This document shows positions 26,403 to 35,788 of a stretch of DNA of 61,883 nucleotides, one piece after another; the first letter of the stretch is position 1; every line of letters begins with the position of its first letter. Under the pieces are notes generated by a model. It had not been told where the DNA came from, did no database searches, and saw only the letters and a list, made by a program, of their open reading frames with translations. Made by a program: the position numbers and the translations under genes. Origin of the DNA: Dysgonamonadaceae bacterium (lineage in GTDB: Bacteria > Bacteroidota > Bacteroidia > Bacteroidales > Azobacteroidaceae); contig JAISUK010000081.1 of assembly GCA_031272075.1 (NCBI GenBank), positions 1-61,883 of the forward strand, read 5' to 3'.

Positions 26403-28739
26403 ATGGCCAAAAAGAAAGTACAACAGGAACAACGAGATACATCGGTATTCGTAACAATCAAACATTTCCTCAAGAGCGACGTCACCCATTTCATCGTCGG
26501 CTTGCTGATCCTGATGTTTACTGTCTACACCGCCCTGTCTCTGATCTCCTTCTTCTTCACCGGAGCCGCCGATCAGAGCAAAGTGGAAGGACTGTCGATC
26601 TTTCATTTCGGACGAATCTCCGGGATTGAAAACTGGACGGGATCGCGGGGCGCTTGCCTGAGCAATGTATTGATGAACGAATGGTTCGGAATTTCCACTT
26701 TTTTCTTGTTGTTGTTCTTGGCTTTTGTCGGATTGAGGATGATGAATGTGAAGTATTTTTCATTGCTGCGCAGTTTCATTCTTTGTTCGATCTGCATGAT
26801 CTGGTTTTCCATCGCCGCAGCTTTCTTTTTCGGAAATTTCTTCAAAGATACTGCCATATATATAGGAGGAAAACACGGATTTCTGCTTTCGGCATTGTTG
26901 GTCGAAAACGTCGGCAAACCGGGCACTATTTTCATCCTGTTGTTTGTGTTGATCATTATTCTGATCATTATCAGTTCACGAACCATTCCCTTTTTACGTC
27001 GTTTATTTCAACTCAGAAAGGGAAAAAAGCCGGTCGCAGTTTCCGAACCGATTGTCGCCGAGCCGATCGCCGCAGCCGTTCCGTCCGAATCGCCCGTGAT
27101 TCCGAACAGGAGACACAGCGAACCGACTTTTGAGGTCAATGACGCCTCCAAATCGCCTACCGAAGCACCTGTAGCTACGCCCGTCGATGAAGAATCCAAG
27201 CCCAATAAACTGGTTGCGGAACTGGGGGTTTACGATCCAAAGAAAGATTTGTCGTCATACCGTTACCCGACTTTGGATTTGTTGAAGCAATACAGCAATA
27301 ATGATCAGCCGATTGACATGGATGAGCAGAATGAAAACAAGAACAAAATCATCCAAACACTTGACAAGCTGGGGATCAAAATCAAATCAATCAAAGCGAA
27401 CGTCGGCCCGACCATCACTTTATACGAAATTATTCAGGAAGACGGGATCCGCATCTCCAAAATCCGCAATCTGGAAGACGATATCGCCATGGGAATGGCC
27501 GCACTGGGCATCCGAATCATCGCTCCGATGCCGGGGAAAGGCACCATCGGAATTGAAGTGCCGAACAAGCGCAAACAAATCGTGTCGATGTATTCCATCA
27601 TCGCTTCAAAAGCATACCAGGAATCCAAATTCGACCTGCCCGTCGCATTGGGGAAGACCATCACCAACGACGTGTTTCTGGTGGACTTGTGCAAGATGCC
27701 GCATCTGCTCGTCGCCGGCGCCACCGGACAGGGGAAATCGGTCGGCCTGAATACCATCATCACTTCATTGCTCTTCAAAAAACATCCTGCAGAACTGAAA
27801 TTCGTATTGATCGATCCGAAAATGGTCGAGTTTAATATCTATTCGGTCATCGAAAAACATTTCCTGGCCAAACTGCCGGATGCCGAAAAACCGATCATCA
27901 CCGATTTCACCAAAGTAATCCATACCTTAAATTCGCTTACCAAGGAGATGGATCAGCGCTATGGCCTGCTGGAGAAAGCCAAATCACGCAACATCAAGGA
28001 ATACAACGAAAAATTCATCAACCGCGAACTGAATCCGCAACACGGTCATCAATTCTTGCCTTATATCGTCGTCGTCATCGACGAGTTCGGCGACCTGATC
28101 ATGACTGCCGGAAAAGAAATAGAATTGCCGATTGCCCGAATCGCCCAGAAAGCCCGTGCGGTGGGAATCCACATGGTGATCGCCACGCAGCGCCCCACCA
28201 CCAACATCATCACCGGCACCATCAAGGCCAACTTTCCTGCGCGGATCGCTTTCCGTGTGACTTCGATGATTGACTCCAGGACCATCCTGGACAGTCCGGG
28301 AGCGAACCAATTGATCGGCTACGGCGACTTGCTGTTCTTCCAAGGAAGCGATATGATTCGCGTCCAGTGCGCTTTTGCCGATACCCCAGAAGTAGAACGG
28401 ATCGTCAATTTCATCGGCGAACAACAAGGCTATCCGACCGCCTTTCTGCTGCCGGAATTTAGCGGCGAAGAATCGGGCGGAGAGAAAAGCCACGGATCGG
28501 TCGATTTGTCCGACCGCGACCCGTTGTTTGAAGAGGCTGCTCGACTGATCGTCATCCACCAACAAGGATCTACATCGTTGATCCAGCGGAAATTTTCGAT
28601 CGGATACAACCGTGCCGGGCGACTGATGGACCAATTGGAATTTGCCGGAATCGTAGGGCCGGTAGAAGGCAGCAAACCGCGGCAGATTTATATACCGGAC
28701 GAATATCAGCTGGAACAATTATTGAATACTCTAAAATAA
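26403..28739 (+). CDS. ftsK: DNA translocase FtsK
   Basis: The protein has 778 residues from the ATG at 26403; an in-frame TTG six bases earlier is less likely. Four membrane spans in the first 205 residues anchor it at the septum. A charged linker (about 205-290) leads to the FtsK alpha domain and RecA-like motor, with Walker A GATGQGKS (Lys445, Ser446), Walker B VVVIDEFGDL, and a gamma winged-helix domain at the end (about 705-778: IQRKFSIGYNRAGRLMDQLE). It pumps chromosome ends apart at division and recruits XerCD to dif. lolA follows after 6 bp. Confidence 0.97.
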   Translation: MAKKKVQQEQRDTSVFVTIKHFLKSDVTHFIVGLLILMFTVYTALSLISFFFTGAADQSKVEGLSIFHFGRISGIENWTGSRGACLSNVLMNEWFGISTFFLLLFLAFVGLRMMNVKYFSLLRSFILCSICMIWFSIAAAFFFGNFFKDTAIYIGGKHGFLLSALLVENVGKPGTIFILLFVLIIILIIISSRTIPFLRRLFQLRKGKKPVAVSEPIVAEPIAAAVPSESPVIPNRRHSEPTFEVNDASKSPTEAPVATPVDEESKPNKLVAELGVYDPKKDLSSYRYPTLDLLKQYSNNDQPIDMDEQNENKNKIIQTLDKLGIKIKSIKANVGPTITLYEIIQEDGIRISKIRNLEDDIAMGMAALGIRIIAPMPGKGTIGIEVPNKRKQIVSMYSIIASKAYQESKFDLPVALGKTITNDVFLVDLCKMPHLLVAGATGQGKSVGLNTIITSLLFKKHPAELKFVLIDPKMVEFNIYSVIEKHFLAKLPDAEKPIITDFTKVIHTLNSLTKEMDQRYGLLEKAKSRNIKEYNEKFINRELNPQHGHQFLPYIVVVIDEFGDLIMTAGKEIELPIARIAQKARAVGIHMVIATQRPTTNIITGTIKANFPARIAFRVTSMIDSRTILDSPGANQLIGYGDLLFFQGSDMIRVQCAFADTPEVERIVNFIGEQQGYPTAFLLPEFSGEESGGEKSHGSVDLSDRDPLFEEAARLIVIHQQGSTSLIQRKFSIGYNRAGRLMDQLEFAGIVGPVEGSKPRQIYIPDEYQLEQLLNTLK

Positions 28740-28745
28740 CACACC

Positions 28746-29426
28746 ATGAGATTCTTTTCGAAATTATGCACCAAGAACTATTTCGTTCACGTCCTGCTCG
28801 CTATTGGCCTGTTCGGATTGTCGCCTAAAGCTTCCGCACAAAAAGACGCCAAAGCAAAAACAATCCTGGACAAATCGTCTGAAGCCTGTTCGGGCGCCAA
28901 AGACCTGACAGTCGGCTTCACTCTCGAAATCAAAGACCCGGCAACGGCTGTCAACGAACGCTTCGACGGCGAAATACTGCTGAAGGGAAATCGCTTTTTC
29001 CTTTCTACCCCGGAATCCGTTACCTGGTTCGACGGCAAAACACAATGGGTTTACCTGAAAAGCGCTCAAGAAGTGACTGTCAGTGAACCGAACGAAGTGG
29101 AACTCCGAGCAATCAATCCCCTCGCCGTCCTCAACAGCTACAAAACTGACTGCAACTATAAATTCCTTTCCGAAAAGACAGATACAAAAAACAGAAAAGT
29201 GTATGAGATAGAGCTCATTCCGCCGCGAAAGAGTGAATTTTCCCGCATCCTGTTGCAAATCAACCGGACGGACTACATTCCTGTTTTTTTTCAACTGTTT
29301 TACAAAAACAAGACGGAAAACCGGATTTATGTTACAAAATACCAATTGAATCAGAATCATCCGGACTCCCTGTTTGTCTTTGACAAAAAGCGCTATCCGG
29401 ATGCAGAAATCATTGATTTGAGATAA
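28746..29426 (+). CDS. lolA: LolA-like outer-membrane lipoprotein carrier
   Basis: The 226-residue periplasmic protein has a signal peptide (cleaved near ASAQ, about residue 31). The LolA half-barrel pattern follows: DLTVGFTLEIKDPATAVNER, then DGEILLKGNRFFLSTPESVT with the conserved WFDGKTQW, and a Pro-rich C-terminal strand. LolA carries lipoproteins from the LolCDE complex across the periplasm, important here because the window alone encodes at least seven lipoproteins. It lies 6 bp after ftsK and 35 bp before trxB, an arrangement I know from other Bacteroidales. Confidence 0.9.
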   Translation: MRFFSKLCTKNYFVHVLLAIGLFGLSPKASAQKDAKAKTILDKSSEACSGAKDLTVGFTLEIKDPATAVNERFDGEILLKGNRFFLSTPESVTWFDGKTQWVYLKSAQEVTVSEPNEVELRAINPLAVLNSYKTDCNYKFLSEKTDTKNRKVYEIELIPPRKSEFSRILLQINRTDYIPVFFQLFYKNKTENRIYVTKYQLNQNHPDSLFVFDKKRYPDAEIIDLR

Positions 29427-29461
29427 CATCTTCATTATTAATCACAAAAACACAAACAATT

Positions 29462-30406
29462 ATGAATACGGAAAAAACGCGTTGCCTGATCATCGGATCC
29501 GGTCCTGCAGGCTACACCGCCGCCATCTATACCTCACGGGCAAACCTGTCGCCTGTGTTATACGAAGGAATCCAACCCGGAGGACAGTTGACAACCACTT
29601 CTGAGATCGAAAACTTTCCCGGATATCCGCAAGGAATTTCCGGAACCGAAATGATGGAAGACTTGAAAAAACAGGCGCTTCGCTTCGGAGCCGATATCCG
29701 CAACGGCATCGTCACAGCGGTCGATTTGTCGAAAGCGCCCTATAAAATTACGCTTGACAGCGGAAACATCATCGAAACGGAAACTTTGATTATTGCAACC
29801 GGCGCCAGCGCAAAATACCTGGGACTGCCCGATGAAGCGAAATACGCCGGGATGGGCGTTTCGGCCTGCGCTACCTGCGATGGATTCTTCTACCGCAAGA
29901 AGGTGGTAGCAGTGGTCGGAGGCGGCGATACCGCCTGCGAAGAGGCAGTCTACCTGGCCGGATTGGCCTCCAAAGTCTACCTGATCGTACGAAAACCCTT
30001 CCTGCGGGCCTCTCAAATCATGCAAGATCGTGTCTTAAACGACCCGAAAATCGAAGTGCTGTTCGAACACAATACGCTGGGGCTGTTCGGCGACAACGGC
30101 GTCGAAGGCGCTTTTCTGGTAAAACGAAAAGGCGAGCCCGACGAAGAAAAAGTGACCATCGCCATCGACGGATTCTTCTTGGCAATCGGCCATCATCCCA
30201 ATTCCGGAGTCTTCAAAGGATGGCTGGAACTGGATCCGCAAGGATATATCAAAGTAATGCCCGGTACGCCCAAGACCAATATCCCCGGTGTATTCGCAGC
30301 GGGCGATGTAGCCGATCCGAATTATCGACAAGCGATTACCGCAGCCGGCACAGGTTGCATGGCGGCAATCGAAGTGGAACGCTATCTGAGTTCCATTTGC
30401 AAATAG
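29462..30406 (+). CDS. trxB: Thioredoxin reductase
   Basis: The 314-residue flavoprotein reduces thioredoxin with NADPH. The FAD motif GSGPAGYTAA is at residues 12-21. The redox disulphide is Cys136-Ala-Thr-Cys139 followed by Asp-Gly. The NADPH motif is GGGDTACEEA, and the second FAD motif is FAAGDVADP near 278-286. Length matches the family. It probably ends the ftsK-lolA-trxB string, because a new promoter follows. Confidence 0.97.
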   Translation: MNTEKTRCLIIGSGPAGYTAAIYTSRANLSPVLYEGIQPGGQLTTTSEIENFPGYPQGISGTEMMEDLKKQALRFGADIRNGIVTAVDLSKAPYKITLDSGNIIETETLIIATGASAKYLGLPDEAKYAGMGVSACATCDGFFYRKKVVAVVGGGDTACEEAVYLAGLASKVYLIVRKPFLRASQIMQDRVLNDPKIEVLFEHNTLGLFGDNGVEGAFLVKRKGEPDEEKVTIAIDGFFLAIGHHPNSGVFKGWLELDPQGYIKVMPGTPKTNIPGVFAAGDVADPNYRQAITAAGTGCMAAIEVERYLSSICK

Positions 30407-30454
30407 ATACGCTTATTTTTTATTAATTGTCTCCAAAATAATAAAAAGTTTTAC

Positions 30455-30462
30455 TACATTTG
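30455..30462 (+). promoter_or_regulatory. -7 box of the ECF sigma gene
   Basis: TACATTTG matches TAnnTTTG 17 bp upstream of the chosen ATG, which gives a very short leader. No TTTG is found at the normal -33 distance. Confidence 0.5.
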
Positions 30463-30478
30463 CTCCGTTTTGGAACGA

Positions 30479-31027
30479 ATGGATAATACTGAATGGGAAA
30501 AATCTTGCTTCGAGCGGATGCAGCAAGGCGATAGCGCCGCCTACGAATACCTCTTCAAAGCGTATGTCGATAAATTGTTTGCATACGCCGTAGGGCTTTA
30601 TTGCGATTCGGAAGCCGCAGAAGACGCCGTGCAGGAAGCTTTCTTCTCGCTCTGGGCTATGCGAAAGAAAATCGCCTGGACGGGCTCTGTTTATCCGTTT
30701 TTGCGGCGTGCCGTGAAGAACATGTTCATCAACAACAGCATCCGCGAGGATGTCAAGAAAAAATATGTCGACGAAACTGCCTATACCGCAAACGGAATTG
30801 ACTGGGATGCGCCCAACGTTGTCGAAGAATTGTGCGAGCAATTGTGGGAAGCCATCGACCATTTGCCGGAAAACTGCCGGAAAATATTCATCATGAGTTG
30901 TGTCGAAGGCCTGAAATACCAGGAAGTAGCACAAAAACTCGATGTTTCGATCAATACCGTCAAAACACAAGTCCGCATCGGCTATAAAAAGATCCGCGAA
31001 GACCTTGGCATATACCAAACGGCTTAG
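30479..31027 (+). CDS. ECF-type RNA polymerase sigma factor (FecI-like)
   Basis: The 182-residue protein starts at the ATG at 30479 (MDNTEWEKS); an earlier in-frame TTG lies inside the promoter. Region sigma2 spans about 20-85 (YEYLFKAYVDKLFAYAVGLY, then EDAVQEAFFSLW). Region sigma4 spans about 120-175 (HLPENCRKIFIMSCVEGLKY, then the helix-turn-helix with SINTVKTQV). The next gene is its FecR-type anti-sigma factor and the third is an STN-bearing SusC, so it should direct transcription of the SusC operon when the transporter senses its ligand. Confidence 0.95.
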   Translation: MDNTEWEKSCFERMQQGDSAAYEYLFKAYVDKLFAYAVGLYCDSEAAEDAVQEAFFSLWAMRKKIAWTGSVYPFLRRAVKNMFINNSIREDVKKKYVDETAYTANGIDWDAPNVVEELCEQLWEAIDHLPENCRKIFIMSCVEGLKYQEVAQKLDVSINTVKTQVRIGYKKIREDLGIYQTA

Positions 31028-31090
31028 CTTCACTCATCACCACCCTCATTACACTGCTCACGAACAGTTAAAAATCGAAGAAAAACGATT

Positions 31091-31098
31091 TATTTTTG
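31091..31098 (+). promoter_or_regulatory. Possible internal -7 box before fecR-like gene
   Basis: TATTTTTG matches TAnnTTTG 58 bp upstream of the anti-sigma start, in the 128-bp gap after the sigma gene. It would allow separate anti-sigma expression. No clear -33 element is seen in this AT-rich stretch. Confidence 0.35.
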
Positions 31099-31155
31099 TT
31101 CTTTTTTCACTCATTTTATCACTTATCTTGTTTTATTAATATAAAACAGTACTAT

Positions 31156-32325
31156 ATGGGAGAAAAAACACCCCTTGATGCCGATCAATTGCTGAAACAA
31201 CTGCTTTCCGGGCGACGCGATAATTCCCCGGAAGACTTGAAAGCATTGATCCTTCAGTTGAAGCGGAAAGAAAATGCCGAAGTACGCCGAGCATTGAAGA
31301 CGTTACGGGGACAAACGCTCTCAGCGGACAACAATCGCCTCTGGGAGCGATTGCAAAAACAGATATCTCGCTGGGAGCGAAAACAACGTGCGTTACGCTA
31401 TCTGCGTTACGCCGCTACTTGCTTGTTGCCTCTCTCCGTCTTACTGTCGCTGCTCCCGTGGCTGTGGCAAAAACCCGCTGCTCCTGTGGCGGAAACAGTC
31501 ATTCCCAAAGCAATCAATATCGAACACAAAGCCTTCCTGCAGACGGCAAAAGGCGACACCGTCCTTTTACTCTCCGACAGCAGGGATACGATTCGCAACA
31601 ACCGGGGAGCGCCCATTGGAATAGATACTGCCGGTACATTGCTGGTTATCGCAGAAGACATCCGGGAAAAAGAACCGGAATACCAGACGATTGTTGTCCC
31701 AAGAGGCGGAGAATATAAACTGGAATTTGACGACGGCACCCGCATTGTGCTTAACTCCGAGTCGGAATTGCGCTTTCCTGAGCATTTTTCCGGTAACAGC
31801 CGGAATGTTTTCTTGCGAGGAGAAGGTTATTTCGAGGTGGCGCCCGACAGCCTCCGACCCTTTCGGGTATTTGTCGACCACGTCATTGTAGAGGTATTGG
31901 GTACGGACTTCAACATCAATGCCTATCGCGAAAATCACACGATTGCCGCTACCCTGATCAAAGGCAGTGTGCGCGTCTCTTTGCCCGGAAAAGAATGTCT
32001 GTTGCGACCCAATCAGCAGGCGCTCTGCTCTGCCGACAATATCGACGTCAGGTCAGTCAATACGGACGATTATGCCTCCTGGACAAGGGGACGTTTCTAT
32101 TTTGAAAAAATACCGTTGTCGGATCTCATGCTCCAGTTGGAGCGGTGGTACGATCTGCAGGTGATCTGGGAAGACGACATCCTGAAGACATACCTCTTTA
32201 CCGGCGCCATGTTTCGACGCAATAGCGCACAGGAGATTCTAGCCATGTTGGACGAGACAACGAATATCCAATTTGATGTAGAAGACCGTAAAGTAACGGT
32301 GAGACGGAAAAATGAACTTAAATAG
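31156..32325 (+). CDS. FecR-type anti-sigma factor
   Basis: The protein has 389 residues from the ATG at 31156; an earlier TTG-initiated extension is rejected. A cytosolic N-terminal part (about 1-75) binds the sigma factor. One membrane span follows (about 80-100, AATCLLPLSVLLSLLPWLW). The periplasmic FecR domain has the signature VPRGGEYKLEFDDGTRIVLN, then GEGYFEVAPD and VEVLGTDFNINAY. A C-terminal STN-like DUF4974 region (about 310-389) includes IPLSDLMLQLERWYDLQVIW. It passes the signal from the outer-membrane SusC to the sigma factor. Confidence 0.95.
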   Translation: MGEKTPLDADQLLKQLLSGRRDNSPEDLKALILQLKRKENAEVRRALKTLRGQTLSADNNRLWERLQKQISRWERKQRALRYLRYAATCLLPLSVLLSLLPWLWQKPAAPVAETVIPKAINIEHKAFLQTAKGDTVLLLSDSRDTIRNNRGAPIGIDTAGTLLVIAEDIREKEPEYQTIVVPRGGEYKLEFDDGTRIVLNSESELRFPEHFSGNSRNVFLRGEGYFEVAPDSLRPFRVFVDHVIVEVLGTDFNINAYRENHTIAATLIKGSVRVSLPGKECLLRPNQQALCSADNIDVRSVNTDDYASWTRGRFYFEKIPLSDLMLQLERWYDLQVIWEDDILKTYLFTGAMFRRNSAQEILAMLDETTNIQFDVEDRKVTVRRKNELK

Positions 32326-32358
32326 ATGTAATATAAGTTATTAATTAAACACAAAATT

Positions 32359-35300
32359 ATGAAATGGAACAAACAACCTTATTGGTTACTACTCTGCTTG
32401 CTCATGCTTTTCCCTTTCGGTTTGCGTGCGCAGACAAATCTTGTGACGCTTAGGGCTACCAATCAGCCGCTCGGTCAAGTGATAAAAGAACTGAATCGAG
32501 TCACACAAAAAGATTATCTGTACAGTAATCAGGAAGTGGATGCCGACCGCCTGGTGACGGTAGTTGTGAGCGACCGCCCTCTCGAAGAGGTGTTGAGGAC
32601 TATTTTCGGAAGCAGGTTCAGATTTGAAATCACACCGAAGGTGGTGGTTATTCGTCCTGTCACTGCAGATGGAACAACTCAAACTAAGACGAAACTCTCC
32701 GGCACCGTCCGCGACGGAAAAGGCGAGACGCTTCCGGGGGTAACTGTACGTGTGAAAGGAACGACCATCGGAACCGTCACCGACGAAAACGGGAACTACA
32801 GCCTGGAATTGCCCGAACAGCAAGACTTGGCCATCGTATTCAGTTTCATCGGAATGAAGCAGAAAGAGCTGAAATACACCGGCAACAACACCCTCAACGT
32901 GACCCTTCAGGAAGACGTGGCAGTATTGGAAGATGTCGTTGTCACCGGATATGCCGATGTGCGCAAATCCAGTTTTACCGGCTCTGTGACGCAGGTGACA
33001 AAAGACGAAGTGCTGAAAGTCAGCAGCCAAAACCTGATCGACGCATTGCAGGTCTTCGACCCGTCGCTGCGGGTGATACAAAACACCGAGATGGGTTCCG
33101 ACCCCAACACGCTGCCCGAATTTTACCTGCGGGGACGTTCCGGGATCGGCGTGAAAGAACTGGATGCGCAAATCTCGCAGGAGACCGGCCTGCTTTCGCA
33201 ATACAACCTGGCTACAAACCCCAACCTGCCGGTGTTTATCCTGGACGGTTTTGAAGTGGATTTGCAAAAAATATACGACCTCGATTTGAACCGCATCGAA
33301 AACATCAACATCCTGAAAGACGCTGCCGCAACCGCCATCTACGGTTCACGCGCTTCCAACGGGGTGATCGTGATTACCACCGTTGCGCCCCGCCCCGGCG
33401 AATTGCATGTCAGTTACATCGGCAATTATGCCATGACGTTGCCCGACCTGACCAGCTACAACCTGATGAACGCGCAGGAAAAATTGGACGCGGAAGTGGC
33501 GGCGGATTTGTTTGAACCATGGAGAGTCTCGTCAGGAGGTTCTCAGACCCCTGAGCAGGAACGCCGGGATCTCTACCGCTATTACTTGATGAAAAAGAAT
33601 AACATCCTGATCGGAGTGGACAATTATTGGCTGTCGCAACCCCTGAGCACGATGTTTAACAACCAGCACAGCGCCCGCATCGACGGCGGAAATCAAACAA
33701 TCCGTTTCGGTCTGGAAGCCAACTACAACGGACAGAATGGGGTCATGAAAGATTCTTACCGCGACCGTGTCGGCGTCGGGATGGACTTGGATTACCGCTA
33801 CAAAGGCCTCCAGATCCGCAACCAAGTTACTTATGCAGAGATGAAAGCGCAAGATTCGCCCTACGGCACTTTTCGTGACTACACCAACAAACATCCCTAC
33901 GACCGCTGGTCGGACGATGAAGGAAATTTAGTCAAGAACCTCCAACAATGGGGTAACGGATTGCCCAATCCTGTGAATCCGCTTTATGAAGCCACACTGG
34001 GCAATTTCAGCAGAAACGGCAACAAAGAATTGGCCGACAATTTTTTTATAAACCTGAACCTCACCAACGATTGGTTTATCAAAGGTCAATTTGCCATCAG
34101 CAGCACCGACGCCTGGGCGAAGAATTTTACTGACCCAAAATCCGCCACTTATGCCGCCAACGCTGATTTATTTACGAAAGGAGAACTCTATATGACGAAT
34201 ACCACGACCAATCGTTGGAACTTCAACCTGTTCTCCGCATACAACCTCTCGCTCGATTCCCATTTTCTGAGTCTTTCGGCAGGGGTGAATGCCAGCTCCA
34301 CCAATTACGAATTTGTGAGTGAATCATATCGTGGTTTCGCCAATGCGGAACTCAATTCACCTGCGTATGCCGCGGAATTTGTGTCCAAACCGATCTTTTC
34401 GGACAATAAAACCCGTCTTTTCGGTTCATTCTTTACAGCGAATTATACATACCGGAATATTTATCTGCTGGATGCTTCAGCACGTATCGACGGTTCATCC
34501 GAATTTGGCGTAGAACGGAAATGGGCGCCTTTCTGGGCGATCGGCACAGGATTGAATGTGCATAACTACGAATGGTTGAAACCCGTCACTTGGCTCAATA
34601 TGCTGCGAATCGTCGGCAATGTGGGCGAAACAGGAAAAACCAATTTCCAGCCCTACATGGCACAGAACACCTACAGCATCATGTTGGATTCCTGGTATCC
34701 TACCGGCATCGGCGGCGAACTCATCTACCTGGGAAACGAAGGATTGACCTGGGAAACCACCACTTCGTGGAACATCCGAACCGAAATCGGCGTATTGAAA
34801 GATCGGTTTCACCTGAAATGGGATCTCTACCGCAAAGTCACTTCTAACCTGGTGACGGATGTCGACTTACCGACTTCTTCCGGATTTAAGCAATATACCG
34901 ACAACATGGGCGAAAACCTCAACAAAGGGTTTGAACTGGATTTGAAAGCGCAAGCCTATTCAACTCGCGACCTGGAGGTGAACTTGTTCGGCAATATGGC
35001 GCACAACAGGAATGAAATCCTGAAGATCAGCGAATCACTGAAACGCTACAACGAACGCATCGACAATTATTATGAAAATTATGGAATGAATAATACAGTG
35101 GGGCTGATTGCCATCTTTCAGGTGAGCGACTATAATACCATCTATTCCAAACCCTATATGAAATACGAAGAAGGCAGTTCGCTGACCGCCATCTACGGAA
35201 TGAAATCGCTGGGCATCAACCCTGCCAACGGTAAAGAAGTGTATGTGAAACGAGACGGCACCATCACCTACGACTGGGAATCGTCCGAACAGCAGAAAAT

Positions 35301-35769
35301 CGGCGACACCGAGCCTTGGGCGCAAGGGTCGTTCGGCGTGAATGCACGTTACAAGAATTTCATGCTCTATGCCACGTTCCTCTACGAGTTTGGCGGAGAC
35401 CAATACAATTACACCCTGGTCAACAATGTGGAAAATGCGAATCTCCAGTATTACAATGCAGACCGCCGTGTGCTGACCCAACGGTGGCAAAATATTGGCG
35501 ATTACGCACCCCTGAAATCCATCCAGGATCGCTATTATGTGACGCGGCCTACTTCGCGTTTTGTACAGAAAAACAACTATACAAAATTCAATTCGCTATC
35601 ATTGAGTTACGACTTGAATCAAGCGTTAGTAAAGAAATTCAATCTCAGCATGCTGAGGGTAACGTTCAACATGAAAGACATCTTCACCATCTCTTCGATT
35701 GAGCGTGAAATGGGATTAAGCTATCCTTACGCCCACACCTACACTTTGAGTTTGAATATCGGTTTATAA
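32359..35769 (+). CDS. SusC/RagA transporter with N-terminal STN signalling domain
   Basis: The 1136-residue protein has a signal peptide ending near LRAQ and then an STN domain (about 27-105: QPLGQVIKELNRVTQKDYLY and the EEVLRTIFG strand-helix). A CarboxypepD_reg-like domain (about 112-185), a TonB-box-like EDVVVTGYADV, a plug (with the RGRSGIG, PVFILDGFEVD and AATAIYGSRASNGVIVI landmarks) and a barrel follow. The STN domain is the piece that contacts FecR, so this transporter reports its own substrate to the adjacent sigma/anti-sigma pair. SusD follows after 19 bp. No glycosidase is encoded nearby, so the cargo may not be a glycan. Confidence 0.96.
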   Translation: MKWNKQPYWLLLCLLMLFPFGLRAQTNLVTLRATNQPLGQVIKELNRVTQKDYLYSNQEVDADRLVTVVVSDRPLEEVLRTIFGSRFRFEITPKVVVIRPVTADGTTQTKTKLSGTVRDGKGETLPGVTVRVKGTTIGTVTDENGNYSLELPEQQDLAIVFSFIGMKQKELKYTGNNTLNVTLQEDVAVLEDVVVTGYADVRKSSFTGSVTQVTKDEVLKVSSQNLIDALQVFDPSLRVIQNTEMGSDPNTLPEFYLRGRSGIGVKELDAQISQETGLLSQYNLATNPNLPVFILDGFEVDLQKIYDLDLNRIENINILKDAAATAIYGSRASNGVIVITTVAPRPGELHVSYIGNYAMTLPDLTSYNLMNAQEKLDAEVAADLFEPWRVSSGGSQTPEQERRDLYRYYLMKKNNILIGVDNYWLSQPLSTMFNNQHSARIDGGNQTIRFGLEANYNGQNGVMKDSYRDRVGVGMDLDYRYKGLQIRNQVTYAEMKAQDSPYGTFRDYTNKHPYDRWSDDEGNLVKNLQQWGNGLPNPVNPLYEATLGNFSRNGNKELADNFFINLNLTNDWFIKGQFAISSTDAWAKNFTDPKSATYAANADLFTKGELYMTNTTTNRWNFNLFSAYNLSLDSHFLSLSAGVNASSTNYEFVSESYRGFANAELNSPAYAAEFVSKPIFSDNKTRLFGSFFTANYTYRNIYLLDASARIDGSSEFGVERKWAPFWAIGTGLNVHNYEWLKPVTWLNMLRIVGNVGETGKTNFQPYMAQNTYSIMLDSWYPTGIGGELIYLGNEGLTWETTTSWNIRTEIGVLKDRFHLKWDLYRKVTSNLVTDVDLPTSSGFKQYTDNMGENLNKGFELDLKAQAYSTRDLEVNLFGNMAHNRNEILKISESLKRYNERIDNYYENYGMNNTVGLIAIFQVSDYNTIYSKPYMKYEEGSSLTAIYGMKSLGINPANGKEVYVKRDGTITYDWESSEQQKIGDTEPWAQGSFGVNARYKNFMLYATFLYEFGGDQYNYTLVNNVENANLQYYNADRRVLTQRWQNIGDYAPLKSIQDRYYVTRPTSRFVQKNNYTKFNSLSLSYDLNQALVKKFNLSMLRVTFNMKDIFTISSIEREMGLSYPYAHTYTLSLNIGL

Positions 35770-35788
35770 TCATAAAATTATCGACATT